A stretch of DNA of 64,000 bases from an uncultured Prolixibacteraceae bacterium (GTDB taxonomy: Bacteria > Bacteroidota > Bacteroidia > Bacteroidales > Prolixibacteraceae), in contig CALGIG010000053.1 of the NCBI GenBank assembly GCA_937915865.1, positions 62,001-126,000 of the forward strand, in the 5' to 3' direction. The notes below the pieces were generated by a model. It was not told where the DNA came from. It saw only the letters and a list, made by a program, of their open reading frames with translations, and ran no database searches. Each line of letters begins with the position of its first letter. The stretch's first letter is position 1. Below, piece after piece: positions 37,873 through 46,500 of this stretch. A program made the position numbers and the translations under genes.

Positions 37873-37895
37873 GTTTGGCGTGAGCTCAGCCGAAC
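37873..37895. repeat. REP-like palindrome at the left edge of the island
   Basis: GTTTGGC (37873-37879) and GCCGAAC (37889-37895) flank the perfect palindrome TGAGCTCA (37881-37888). It lies 13 bases before the IS200 remnant and may be part of an old element end. Confidence 0.5.
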
Positions 37896-37908
37896 GGTAA
37901 AGCGATTT

Positions 37909-37985
37909 TTAATTTTATTCAAACTTGAAACAAAAAAATTTCATTGAGACAATCATTTCCGGGCCAAAGGTTACTTCATTAATAT
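37909..37985 (+). mobile_element. IS200-type transposase fragment (left island boundary), part of a 77-bp direct repeat
   Basis: This 77-bp stretch recurs at 58955-59031 with three mismatches. Read in the frame starting at 37909 it encodes LILFKLETKKFH, a TGA stop (37945-37947), then DNHFRAKGYFIN, which matches the C-terminal 'WGNHFWSRGYFV' region of IS200/IS605-type TnpA. Only this fragment of the element remains here. The rest of the 37795-38355 gap is AT-rich leader DNA; an open frame at 38001-38189 has no coding character. Confidence 0.7.
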
Positions 37986-38355
37986 AAACTAGATGAAGAA
38001 ATGATTTGTGGTGTGTTCTTCATGAATGAAAAGAAGAACATCAAAGGGGCCCGAATTAAAGTTTTCTCCATTTTTTGTGGGAGACAAAAATTAAAATCAC
38101 GTCCTATGGGTGTGTTTGTTTGCTTTACAAAAGTATCAGTTTGTTTTTACCTGAAACTGTACAATTTTGGAAGAGGTCATTTCTCCTAAATTATTTTTAT
38201 TTCTTATCAATTTAGCTCTTAAAATATTTATTAATTTTTAGTTATTTTTTTACTGGTTCAGTTTATTTATAATATTCTTTTATTAAGTTGTAATGTCTGA
38301 TTTGAATGTGAATGGTCGATGTTAAATAACTTATTGTCAATAATTTAGTGATATA

Positions 38356-38940
38356 ATGTTATATTATAAAAAGGACGAACTTAAGAGGTTGACTGATTTT
38401 GAACTGATTCAATTGATGGTTAAAAATAATAAAACCGTAATCGAATTTGTTTTTTATGAGAAATGTGCTACTTTATTAAAGTACATTGCCAACGAAGTAT
38501 TTAAAAATCAAATAACAAGGGACGAGTTAATCAGTGAGTTTTATCTATATTTAAGACAAAATGATTGGCAACGGATAAAAGATTTTCAGGGTAGAAGCAA
38601 ATTAACTACTTGGTTATCGGTTGTTGCTGTCCGTTTTTTTCTTAAAAAGAAAGAAACGTTGATAGATAGTGTTGTTTCTAGTCCTCTTTATAAAGAAATT
38701 CCGGAGAAAAAATCAGATATAAATCCTTATGAGGATATAGTTCGAAAAATGGATTTAATGAATGCGATTCATCGTCTTCAAAGTCCTCGTGACAGATATA
38801 TCATTTTAGCATTGGAAATTGAAGGTCGGGATGTTGATGTTGTAGCACAGGAATTAAATGTTTCCAAGGCTAATCTATACAATATCAAGAAGCGTTCTCT
38901 TGAAAAATTATCAAAACTTTTGATTGACTATAAATTATGA
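38356..38940 (+). CDS. Sigma-70-family (ECF-like) factor heading the island operon
   Basis: 194 residues. Region 2-like helices span about 15-95 (LKYIANEVFKNQ, DELISEFYLYLRQNDW, LTTWLSVVAVRFFLKKK) and region 4 about 130-190 (LQSPRDRYIILALEIEG, then VDVVAQELNVSKANLYNIKKRSLEKL as helix-turn-helix). It differs from the PUL sigma factors at 13636 and 59256: no FecR or SusC follows. Instead its TGA overlaps the ATG of the next gene (ATGA at 38937-38940), indicating translational coupling to the anti-sigma-like/peptidase fusion. It likely drives its own operon, or a remote regulon, when released. Confidence 0.85.
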   Translation: MLYYKKDELKRLTDFELIQLMVKNNKTVIEFVFYEKCATLLKYIANEVFKNQITRDELISEFYLYLRQNDWQRIKDFQGRSKLTTWLSVVAVRFFLKKKETLIDSVVSSPLYKEIPEKKSDINPYEDIVRKMDLMNAIHRLQSPRDRYIILALEIEGRDVDVVAQELNVSKANLYNIKKRSLEKLSKLLIDYKL

Positions 38941-40292
38941 CAATAAATAAAATATCTGACGAATTACTCGCCGCCTATATCGACGGGAATATTACTCAGC
39001 AGGAAGCTGACCAAATTAATCAATGTTTTCAAAACAACCCTGCTGCTTTTGCTGAATATTGCTTGGCGTCCAAAGCCGCTTTCCTCTCAGAAGATGAACC
39101 TGATGCTGAAACAAAACAATTGACTTCAGGTTCTTCCTGGAATATAGCTGCAGGAATCGCGTCAGCCATTTCGTCAGGTACAGGAATTTCCGGGTTGATT
39201 TCTCATTTAAACCATTCGACTTCGTTTATGGATAATCAAGAAAGTTTTTCCGTTCACGATGATAGATTTGATAATCATACAGGCTCTATACCTGAAAACT
39301 CAAATCATTTAGTTATGGATAACTATTTTCATACTGCCGAATTTAATCCGGTACAGCAGCAGTATAACGATACTTGTGCTATTAAATCCCAACAATTGAT
39401 TCTTAACGATTTTGGAGTACCAGTTACCGAAGACCAGTTAGTGCAACAAGCTGAGCAGTTTAATATTTACACGCCTGGAACCGGAACCCAACCTCAGGAT
39501 GTTGGTAAATTACTTGAAATTAATGGGGTACACTGCACTCAGCACGAAAATGCAACCGTTTACGATTTAACTTCGGCATTGGCCCAGGGGCAAAAAGTTA
39601 TTATTGGAGTTGATTCGTCGGAGCTATGGGACAATGGATTCTTCTCAGGAATAAAACATCAGTTTCAGGATTATTTTAGCGGTGAAAAGGCCGACCATGC
39701 GTTGATCGTGGCTGGAATTGATACGACTGATCCGAACAACGTACAGGTAATTTTAACCGATCCGGGTTCGGGAGAAGAAGCGGCCCGTTACCCTATGTCT
39801 CAATTTTTGGATGCATGGCACGATTCGGGTAATTTTATGGTAACAACCGATACACCGGCGCCGCTGGCTTATAATCCCGAAATGGTGAATTTCGATTATG
39901 AGCAGGGGCATCTTCCTTCCATTGGCCAAATGCCTTATGATTATTTTGAACAGCATGTATTGCCTGTTGCACATGGAATAGAAACTTATCCACAATCGGT
40001 CGATTTATTGCATCACGATTTTTCGTCCTTATTACATGGCGACAGCTTTTCTTTATCGCACGATTTGCTTGACTCGATTGATCATGTTCCAGAAGATCAT
40101 GTACACGATCTTTCTTTTGGGAGCCAGCACATGGCCGATTATTACAATGATAGGGCAGAACACCATGAACACCTCGCCCAAATGGATATTGATCGCGGGA
40201 ATATTGATAGTGCCCAAAACCATTTACGTTATGCCGATGACTTTCATAACCATGCAATGGATGAAATGGATGATTTTAACAATGATAACTAA
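38937..40292 (+). CDS. Anti-sigma-like N terminus fused to a C39-like cysteine peptidase domain
   Basis: 451 residues. Residues 1-50 (ISDELLAAYIDGNITQQEAD, then QCFQNNPAAFAEY) have the look of the short helical anti-sigma domains that bind ECF factors. After a Gly/Ser-rich hydrophobic patch (about 63-85) comes a papain-like C39-family fold: NDTCAIKSQQ with Cys147, KADHALIVAG with His254 and LTDPGSG with Asp275, in the right order for a Cys-His-Asp triad. The tail (about 310-451) is acidic and His-rich with no recognised domain. No signal peptide, so it should act in the cytosol. It overlaps the sigma gene by 4 bases, and the GTPase gene begins 11 bases after it. Proteolysis of itself or a partner could release the sigma factor; that is inference. 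Confidence 0.72.
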   Translation: MTINKISDELLAAYIDGNITQQEADQINQCFQNNPAAFAEYCLASKAAFLSEDEPDAETKQLTSGSSWNIAAGIASAISSGTGISGLISHLNHSTSFMDNQESFSVHDDRFDNHTGSIPENSNHLVMDNYFHTAEFNPVQQQYNDTCAIKSQQLILNDFGVPVTEDQLVQQAEQFNIYTPGTGTQPQDVGKLLEINGVHCTQHENATVYDLTSALAQGQKVIIGVDSSELWDNGFFSGIKHQFQDYFSGEKADHALIVAGIDTTDPNNVQVILTDPGSGEEAARYPMSQFLDAWHDSGNFMVTTDTPAPLAYNPEMVNFDYEQGHLPSIGQMPYDYFEQHVLPVAHGIETYPQSVDLLHHDFSSLLHGDSFSLSHDLLDSIDHVPEDHVHDLSFGSQHMADYYNDRAEHHEHLAQMDIDRGNIDSAQNHLRYADDFHNHAMDEMDDFNNDN

Positions 40293-40303
40293 GATACTCA
40301 ATT

Positions 40304-42226
40304 ATGAACTGGGAAGAGATTGAACCAAAAGTTCTGAAACTTAAAAATGATTTACTGGCTACTTTAAATTCAATAAAAAAAGAAAGCCAAGTTGAGAATA
40401 TTCCTGAGGTGAGTGAACCTTTTAACTTAGCGTCCGGCTTACTAGGCAAACCCAATTACGATATTGTTGTTTGCGGAGAGGTAAAAAAAGGGAAAAGCAC
40501 ATTTATCAATGCATTAATCGGACAGGAAATATTACCGACTGGAGTAAAAGAAACTACTTCGCAAGTTTTCAGGATATCAAATAACGAAACGGAATCATAT
40601 GCTCTTGTTTTTACGGATGGAACTTCAGAGCTTATTACAAAGGAGCAATTAAGCCGGTATGGATCGCAGGTTGATGCTGATTTAATGGGTGAACCTGTAT
40701 TTAAAAACAGGCAACTTGATTATATCCAAGTTAATGCCTCAATTAAGTTTTTACCCAAGGGAGTAAGTATTGTTGATACTCCTGGATTGGGAGCTTTGTA
40801 TAAATCACACGAATTAATAACGCAACGGTATATTCAAAATGCGGCTGCTGTTGTTTTTGTATTCGACCCTTTGCAACCCATGGTGCAGCAAGAAAAACTC
40901 TTTTTGGAGAAGGTATTTACCGTTACTCCATTTGTGATGTTTGTAATGACAAAAATAGATTGTTTTGATGAGTCGCATTGGGTTACACAGATTAGCCGAA
41001 CAGAAACATTATTAAAAGATTTTTTCGGTAAAAGATGTTATTCAATCCCTAAAGTATTTCCTATTGCCAGTACTACATTGTTTGACGCAGCAAAAGAGGA
41101 AGAAGCTGATGCAAAAGAAGAACTCGTGGCATTTAGTTATTTTCCTGCGGTCTATGCTGAACTACAGCGAGTAATGTATATTACGGTGGGGCTTTCCCGT
41201 ACAAACTTTGCCTGGAATGAAGCCAGTAAACAAAAGGTAAAAGCTTTATCAAGTTTGGACGAACAATTGAAAATGATTTCAACAACATCAAAAGAAGAAC
41301 AGCAAGAAATAATGAATAAAAAAAATGCCCTTAAACAGGCATTTGAAAAGCTTTGGGGACCTTCCAGCCAGAAAAGGAAAGAAGTTATGCAAGAAATTCA
41401 AAATATCATTTCCGGGGTCAACAACCGTGCAGTTCTATTAACATCTACTTCAGGAACTATATATAAAAAGTATAACGAGAAAATAGATTCCTTAAACAAC
41501 ATGAGCGATATTAGGAATTTCTCCGAAAATTCAGTTAAAGCGATGGCTAGCGAAATAACAACTGAATGGCAGGCAATTGCTGTGTCTGGGCAACGTGAAG
41601 TGATGGCCGCGTTAAATGTTATTCATGCCGAGATTGAAAAAGTAGCTGATGATTATTCGTTTTCGACGGATGAAATACAGACGATTGATTTAACCCTTAG
41701 TGAGAAATTTCAAAGTTATAAATCAAGGTATTTTGATGCTGCCGTAACTACCGGGGTTGGAGCTACGCTATTAAGCCTGGCTGGAATTGCAGTTGCTCCG
41801 TTTGCTCCAATAATTTTTTTGGGAACTGTACTTTTTGGGTGGCTAAGTGGAACAAATACTGCTGAACAAAGAGAAATTGAAAAAAATAAAATCAATTTCA
41901 AGAATCATCTTGCTAAAACGATGAATGAGGTAAACTCTCAGCTTTTCCATATTCCCGTACCCGGAGGACATAAATCAATTGTACAATCTTTTACCTCAGA
42001 TTTATCAAATTCGGTTGAAAAGGCCATGACTGCTATGTATGAGAACCAGAAAAACCAATTGGAATCGGAACAAAAAAGATTAGACGAACAGGCCAAGATG
42101 GGAACTGATCAAAGACAAAAGGAATTGACCTTGGTAAACGGGCAACGGAAAAACTGGATGATCATTGCAGGTCAGATTTCAGAAGAAGAAAAAGATTTGT
42201 TGTTTATAAGAAAAGCATTGGTTTAA
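40304..42226 (+). CDS. Dynamin-like large GTPase 1, membrane-associated
   Basis: 640 residues. The GTPase domain carries the P-loop GEVKKGKST (58-66), the switch Thr region VKETTSQVF, G3 VDTPGLG (Asp158) and G4 TKID (216-219). Long helices with coiled-coil character follow (about 300-475), then a hydrophobic double-pass hairpin (about 480-513, LLSLAGIAVAPFAPIIFLGTVLFGWLSG in two halves) and another coiled coil. This is the plan of bacterial dynamin-like proteins that bind or reshape membranes. It is 3 bases upstream of the Hsp70-like gene, so both are surely co-expressed. A second, different dynamin-like GTPase is encoded at 44756; bacterial dynamins often work as unlike pairs. Confidence 0.88.
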   Translation: MNWEEIEPKVLKLKNDLLATLNSIKKESQVENIPEVSEPFNLASGLLGKPNYDIVVCGEVKKGKSTFINALIGQEILPTGVKETTSQVFRISNNETESYALVFTDGTSELITKEQLSRYGSQVDADLMGEPVFKNRQLDYIQVNASIKFLPKGVSIVDTPGLGALYKSHELITQRYIQNAAAVVFVFDPLQPMVQQEKLFLEKVFTVTPFVMFVMTKIDCFDESHWVTQISRTETLLKDFFGKRCYSIPKVFPIASTTLFDAAKEEEADAKEELVAFSYFPAVYAELQRVMYITVGLSRTNFAWNEASKQKVKALSSLDEQLKMISTTSKEEQQEIMNKKNALKQAFEKLWGPSSQKRKEVMQEIQNIISGVNNRAVLLTSTSGTIYKKYNEKIDSLNNMSDIRNFSENSVKAMASEITTEWQAIAVSGQREVMAALNVIHAEIEKVADDYSFSTDEIQTIDLTLSEKFQSYKSRYFDAAVTTGVGATLLSLAGIAVAPFAPIIFLGTVLFGWLSGTNTAEQREIEKNKINFKNHLAKTMNEVNSQLFHIPVPGGHKSIVQSFTSDLSNSVEKAMTAMYENQKNQLESEQKRLDEQAKMGTDQRQKELTLVNGQRKNWMIIAGQISEEEKDLLFIRKALV

Positions 42227-42229
42227 GCT

Positions 42230-43456
42230 ATGAATAAAATAGGAATTGATTTTGGTACCACTTTTAGTACAGCCTCTTGGATTAATCCTAAAACCAAACA
42301 ACCGGAGGCAATAACCTTTCATGAAATTGGTGAGCAAAAAATGCCATCAGTAGTTTACTACGGTTCCGATGGCATCCTGGTCGGGAAAGCTGCTTATAAT
42401 CAAGTAGAAAACAGCAGAGAAATGTCGGAGGAAAACCGAAATAAAATATTGCAGGCAGTGGTTATGAGTATTAAAAGGAGTATGAAACAGGGGCAATGTT
42501 TTTATTTACCCGGAGGGGGAAAGGTGTCGCATGAAGAAATTATTGCAGCGATTTTGAGCAAAATAAAAGAGCAGGCAGAAATAACCTGTTTTAGCGGGCA
42601 ACCTGTTGATGAGACAACGATTACGCATCCGGTAATATTTGCCTCGTGGCAGAAAGAAATGCTTCTTAAAGCCGCTAAACTTGCTGGTTTTAAAAAAGTA
42701 CAACTATTGGAAGAACCTGTTGCGGCAGCTCTGGGATATGCTTCTACCACCAGCGAAAAAATTAAGAATATTCTTGTTTATGATTTTGGGGGGGGGACGT
42801 TCGATGTGGCTTTCGTGCAGTACGACGAGGGGCAATATCGTGTTCCGATACAACCAGAAGGCGATGCTTTTTGCGGTGGTGATGATATTGACGAAGTAAT
42901 ATACAATCGTTGGGAACAAATAGCAAAAGAACAATGTAAACGGACAATCGATTTTAATCCGAATAACCGGGATATGGGGTTTAAAGTAAGGTGCCGCAAG
43001 CACAAAGAAGATATGTCGCTTTCCCCCAAAAATCACTTCTCTGAGGTATTGCCACCTCCGGGTTTTAACCGTGTTGAGATGCAGTTAACCCGACCTGAGT
43101 TCGATCAAATGGTTGAGCCAGTTATTGATAAAACGTTATTGAATACCAAACGGTTGTTGGAAAAGATTGATGCTGCCGGGTACAAGATTGATACGGCCAT
43201 AATGATTGGTGGTAGTTCGCGAATTCCATACGTTTATGAAAAACTAAAGCAAATTCTTCCTGTTGAGCCCAAAAGAGTGATGCAGGTGGATGTGGCCGTA
43301 GCATTGGGAGCGGTTATTTACAATGCGAATGGACAACAGACGAATGTGCAACATCGCCCCGTGTTCTGTATTTACTGTGGTTTTAAGCAATCGACTGCTG
43401 ATCGATACTGCATTAAGTGTGGTAAGAAAAATGATAGTTACATTGAAGTAAAATAG
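42230..43456 (+). CDS. Hsp70-type ATPase with C-terminal zinc ribbon in place of the substrate-binding domain
   Basis: 408 residues. The actin-like ATPase domain is nearly complete: phosphate-1 IGIDFGTTFSTA (4-15), connect-1-like EEPVAAALGYA, phosphate-2 YDFGGGTFDVAF and adenosine motif MIGGSSRIPYV. The DnaK substrate-binding beta-domain and lid (about 230 residues) are missing. In their place is a short linker and a zinc ribbon with Cys380, Cys383, Cys394 and Cys397. Zinc ribbons recur in nine further proteins of the island, so this one may direct the ATPase to a shared partner. A GrpE-like gene lies at 46501. A run of nine G (42788-42796) encodes the GGG of phosphate-2 and could be a slippage site. 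Confidence 0.9.
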   Translation: MNKIGIDFGTTFSTASWINPKTKQPEAITFHEIGEQKMPSVVYYGSDGILVGKAAYNQVENSREMSEENRNKILQAVVMSIKRSMKQGQCFYLPGGGKVSHEEIIAAILSKIKEQAEITCFSGQPVDETTITHPVIFASWQKEMLLKAAKLAGFKKVQLLEEPVAAALGYASTTSEKIKNILVYDFGGGTFDVAFVQYDEGQYRVPIQPEGDAFCGGDDIDEVIYNRWEQIAKEQCKRTIDFNPNNRDMGFKVRCRKHKEDMSLSPKNHFSEVLPPPGFNRVEMQLTRPEFDQMVEPVIDKTLLNTKRLLEKIDAAGYKIDTAIMIGGSSRIPYVYEKLKQILPVEPKRVMQVDVAVALGAVIYNANGQQTNVQHRPVFCIYCGFKQSTADRYCIKCGKKNDSYIEVK

Positions 43457-43463
43457 CAAAAAC

Positions 43464-44069
43464 ATGAAAAGATGTAATAAATGTGGGGCGGAAAACCCTG
43501 ACACCGCTCAATATTGCAAAGAGTGCGGAGCTCTGCTCTCCATTTCCCAGGATATTAATGTTGTAACTTTTAAATACACCTTTCAGAAACTGCATCCGCT
43601 TACAAATATTTCCCTTTATGTGGTTACTGTAGCCGTCCCCCTTCTTTTTTTGTGTGTAAATCTTGAAGATTATTGTAATCATTTGACTTTTGTTGCTTTT
43701 GGTTTTGGAGGGGATTCTGCGATTATATCTTTTTTTGTTGCATCAAATGCTGGTCTTTTAGCTTTACTCTATTTTTTTATTGCCTTCAACCTCCGCTGGA
43801 AAAAATTCAGGTTGCAAAAACCTTTTCCCAAAGCAAAGGAGGCCGCAATGCAGTATACTTTCTCTCGTAATTCCAGGGTCGAGTCCATCCGGATCAAAGA
43901 AAATTCCAGGGGTGAACTGATGCTTCATGATAAGGGCAATGGCAAACGGGCACATATCCATTTGATACCAGATGAAAATGGGAATACAGAAATCATTGGT
44001 GAAAAAAATAACACCATGGAGTTAATTCGCTCAATCTTTGGAAAAGAGATCAATTTCATAGAGAACTAA
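43464..44069 (+). CDS. Zinc-ribbon membrane protein (single ribbon, two helices)
   Basis: 201 residues. An N-terminal zinc ribbon has the pattern CNKCG...YCKECG (first 25 residues). Two hydrophobic segments follow (about 50-70, SLYVVTVAVPLLFLCV; about 90-112, FFVASNAGLLALLYFFIAF), then a soluble basic/acidic domain of about 85 residues. No known catalytic domain. It starts 7 bases after the Hsp70-like gene and ends 12 bases before another protein of the same plan (44082). The function is unknown; a membrane-anchored adaptor is the simplest guess. Confidence 0.7.
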   Translation: MKRCNKCGAENPDTAQYCKECGALLSISQDINVVTFKYTFQKLHPLTNISLYVVTVAVPLLFLCVNLEDYCNHLTFVAFGFGGDSAIISFFVASNAGLLALLYFFIAFNLRWKKFRLQKPFPKAKEAAMQYTFSRNSRVESIRIKENSRGELMLHDKGNGKRAHIHLIPDENGNTEIIGEKNNTMELIRSIFGKEINFIEN

Positions 44070-44081
44070 ATATTTTGCATT

Positions 44082-44738
44082 ATGTATTGTCAAAGATGTG
44101 GCACCGAAAATCCGGAAGAAGCTAAGTTTTGTAAGGATTGTGGAATATCGCTGGTTTTGAATAGTTATTTGAATGATGATATTAGGTATTTAGTAAAAAT
44201 CAATAATTTTGGTGGTAAAAGAGTGAAAATATGGCTTATTTCTTTGTTTATTCCTTTAATTGTAATGGGCTTTTATGCCATTCCTGCTTTAAATTATAGA
44301 AATCTATTTGATGGATATGAGTATTATTGGCATGACCATTACGATTCTTCAAATAATTATTCTGAATTAATTCTTGTTGATGATACAGTTACCAATACAT
44401 TAGTAATCACAGGAAGTTTGACAATTTTAATCTCTATTATATTTTTCTTATTTCAAATATCTAAAATAGCATTTTATTGGCGGGCTAGAAGATGTATAAG
44501 AAATAGTAATGAGATATGTTTAACCTCTGCCGTAGGATTTCAAAGTGTTTTTCTTCTTGTAAATAGTCTTGTTGTATTATCCAAAGGAAAAATAAAGAAG
44601 GACATTCCTTTAAACAAAATTATTAGAGTTGGATCAAGAAATAGTTATTTAATTATACAATTAAAAAATAATAATGAAATTCTAAAAGTGAGCCACCCAG
44701 AAATATGGGAAGAAATCCTAAGAAATAGACTGTTATAG
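44082..44738 (+). CDS. Zinc-ribbon membrane protein, AT-rich gene
   Basis: 218 residues. The N-terminal ribbon is CQRCGTENPEEAKFCKDCG. Hydrophobic segments lie at about 47-67 (IWLISLFIPLIVMGFYAI) and about 108-130 (TLVITGSLTILISIIFFLF); the C-terminal part (about 145-218) looks like a small PH-like beta domain (KGKIKKDIPLNKIIRV, YLIIQLKNNNEILKVS). The gene is visibly more AT-rich than its neighbours, which suggests a separate origin within the island. Function unknown. Confidence 0.7.
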   Translation: MYCQRCGTENPEEAKFCKDCGISLVLNSYLNDDIRYLVKINNFGGKRVKIWLISLFIPLIVMGFYAIPALNYRNLFDGYEYYWHDHYDSSNNYSELILVDDTVTNTLVITGSLTILISIIFFLFQISKIAFYWRARRCIRNSNEICLTSAVGFQSVFLLVNSLVVLSKGKIKKDIPLNKIIRVGSRNSYLIIQLKNNNEILKVSHPEIWEEILRNRLL

Positions 44739-44755
44739 TCTTGAACTTTCATTAA

Positions 44756-46417
44756 ATGATCATGAACAATCCAGTAGAACAAACTAAACAATTCATTGAC
44801 CGCCTGTCGGCTTTTGTAGAACAATCTCCGTGGCGTGGGTTATATTACGACAGGCTTCAGAACCTGAAATCGCAGGTGGATCAGCCTTGTGTTTTGGCTA
44901 TTGCGGGTCGTGTAAAGGCTGGTAAAAGCTCATTTCTGAATGCATTGTTGGGAAAAGACCTTGCCAAAGTTGGGACTACAGAAACAACTGCAACAATAAA
45001 CGTTTTCAGGAAAGGTACACCTCCCGACCCTAACCGTCCGGTATTGGTAGTGTGGGCAAATGGTAGACAAACCTTTGAAACAAAAGAATTTCTCGATTCA
45101 TTGCAGGGAAGTGATAATGCTACTCTGCGAAAAGCTGAAGGCATAAAACGTCTTGATTTTTTATTGTCAGATCCCATTTTCGATGAAGTGACTTTGGTGG
45201 ACACTCCTGGGACCGATGCTATTGTCGGAGAAGATGGCGAAGCACATCAGAAAGTTACGGAAGAATATTTCAATCTCCGGCAGCGGCATAGCCGGGAAAC
45301 TCAGGAACAAACAGAAAGTGCCGATGCTGTAGTTTACCTTATTGGTCAGGTTGCTAATGCAAGTATGCAATGGTTTATTCAAGAATTTCAGGCAGCAACT
45401 AATGGCAATTCTTCTGCGATGAATGCTATCGGTGTAATGGCCAAAGTCGATTTTTCGGACGAGATTATCAGGCAACGCGATGAGCTGGCATCATCCATTG
45501 CTTTGAAAATGCAAAACGAATTAAATACGGTAGTTCCTGTTTCTGCTGGGGTTTGGAGAACACTTGACGATTTACGTGAAAACAACAGACTGGAATGGAT
45601 GCAGCAGAAATTAAGAAGCCTACCACAAAAAGCATTCGACTACTTAATGAGGCAAGAAAGTGCATATCTTAGTACAAGTTCAGTTTTTACCCGGATTTTT
45701 GATTCTTCTAAAATATCGCCACTAACTATTGACGAGCGAAAAGAATTGAAAGGCGATATCCCCTGGAGAATTTTTGTTGTTATCTCGCAATATCTCTATC
45801 AATACCCATTAAATGAAGCCATTGAAAAGCTAACCGAAATTTCGGGAGTAAACCGGGTCATGGATATTATACGGAAACACTTCTTTAACCGGGGCAAAAT
45901 ACTTCGTTGTTATCGCATAAGCAGCGAATTACGTTCGATGCTGAACGATATTGAACGTAACCGGCTCTATGAATTGAAGAAGGAAGTACATTCACGAGCA
46001 GAGTTCGAAGATTTCGTCAATTCTCATCCGCAAGCCCGAAATAATAGCACAACTGCACAACGATTGAAGGTCTTTATTAAAACTCACCTGAAAACGGAAG
46101 AGGAGATGGGTGAACTAATAGCAGAAATAAAAACAAAGCTAATCCCTGATATAGAAAACCTTCAATTAAAACTGGAACGAACTGATGAGAACTTCCGTGC
46201 TTTACAGTTGATTGAGCAAAATATAAGCTTATTCAGCGATGAAGAGCGAGACGAGCTTTTTAACCTATTTGGAATGTATGGAAGCACATCTGTAACTATT
46301 GATGACGATATACGTGGCCATAGGCAACAATATTGGAACCTTGAACTAAATCTTTCCCGAAGCAAAGACCGGCGAATGATAGCTCAATATGCTATTTCAG
46401 CTTACGGAGCTGATTAG
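44756..46417 (+). CDS. Dynamin-like GTPase 2
   Basis: 553 residues (ATG at 44756 or 44762). P-loop GRVKAGKSS (51-59), switch region VGTTETTATINVF, G3 VDTPGTDA (Asp149) and G4 AKVD (229-232) identify a dynamin/YjdA-type GTPase. The rest is helical with coiled-coil stretches (about 380-500). Unlike GTPase 1 it has no clear hydrophobic hairpin, so it may be the soluble partner. It follows the zinc-ribbon membrane proteins by 17 bases and precedes the GrpE-like gene by 83 bases. Confidence 0.87.
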   Translation: MIMNNPVEQTKQFIDRLSAFVEQSPWRGLYYDRLQNLKSQVDQPCVLAIAGRVKAGKSSFLNALLGKDLAKVGTTETTATINVFRKGTPPDPNRPVLVVWANGRQTFETKEFLDSLQGSDNATLRKAEGIKRLDFLLSDPIFDEVTLVDTPGTDAIVGEDGEAHQKVTEEYFNLRQRHSRETQEQTESADAVVYLIGQVANASMQWFIQEFQAATNGNSSAMNAIGVMAKVDFSDEIIRQRDELASSIALKMQNELNTVVPVSAGVWRTLDDLRENNRLEWMQQKLRSLPQKAFDYLMRQESAYLSTSSVFTRIFDSSKISPLTIDERKELKGDIPWRIFVVISQYLYQYPLNEAIEKLTEISGVNRVMDIIRKHFFNRGKILRCYRISSELRSMLNDIERNRLYELKKEVHSRAEFEDFVNSHPQARNNSTTAQRLKVFIKTHLKTEEEMGELIAEIKTKLIPDIENLQLKLERTDENFRALQLIEQNISLFSDEERDELFNLFGMYGSTSVTIDDDIRGHRQQYWNLELNLSRSKDRRMIAQYAISAYGAD

Positions 46418-46500
46418 TAATTTGCATAAAATGAGAAATGAGATGAGGCATGTATCCTTGCTAATGAGTCTGAATACTTTATTTTAAACGGAAGAATACT

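Noticed and set aside
38001..38189. 62-codon open frame in the island leader
   Set aside because: No sensible start context, Phe/Cys/Lys-rich product, no similarity in style to neighbours; it is AT-rich leader DNA after the IS200 fragment.
38356..40292. Classical PUL-type sigma/FecR pair at the head of the island
   Set aside because: The second protein has no transmembrane helix of FecR type and no FecR domain; it carries a papain-like domain instead, and no SusC follows.
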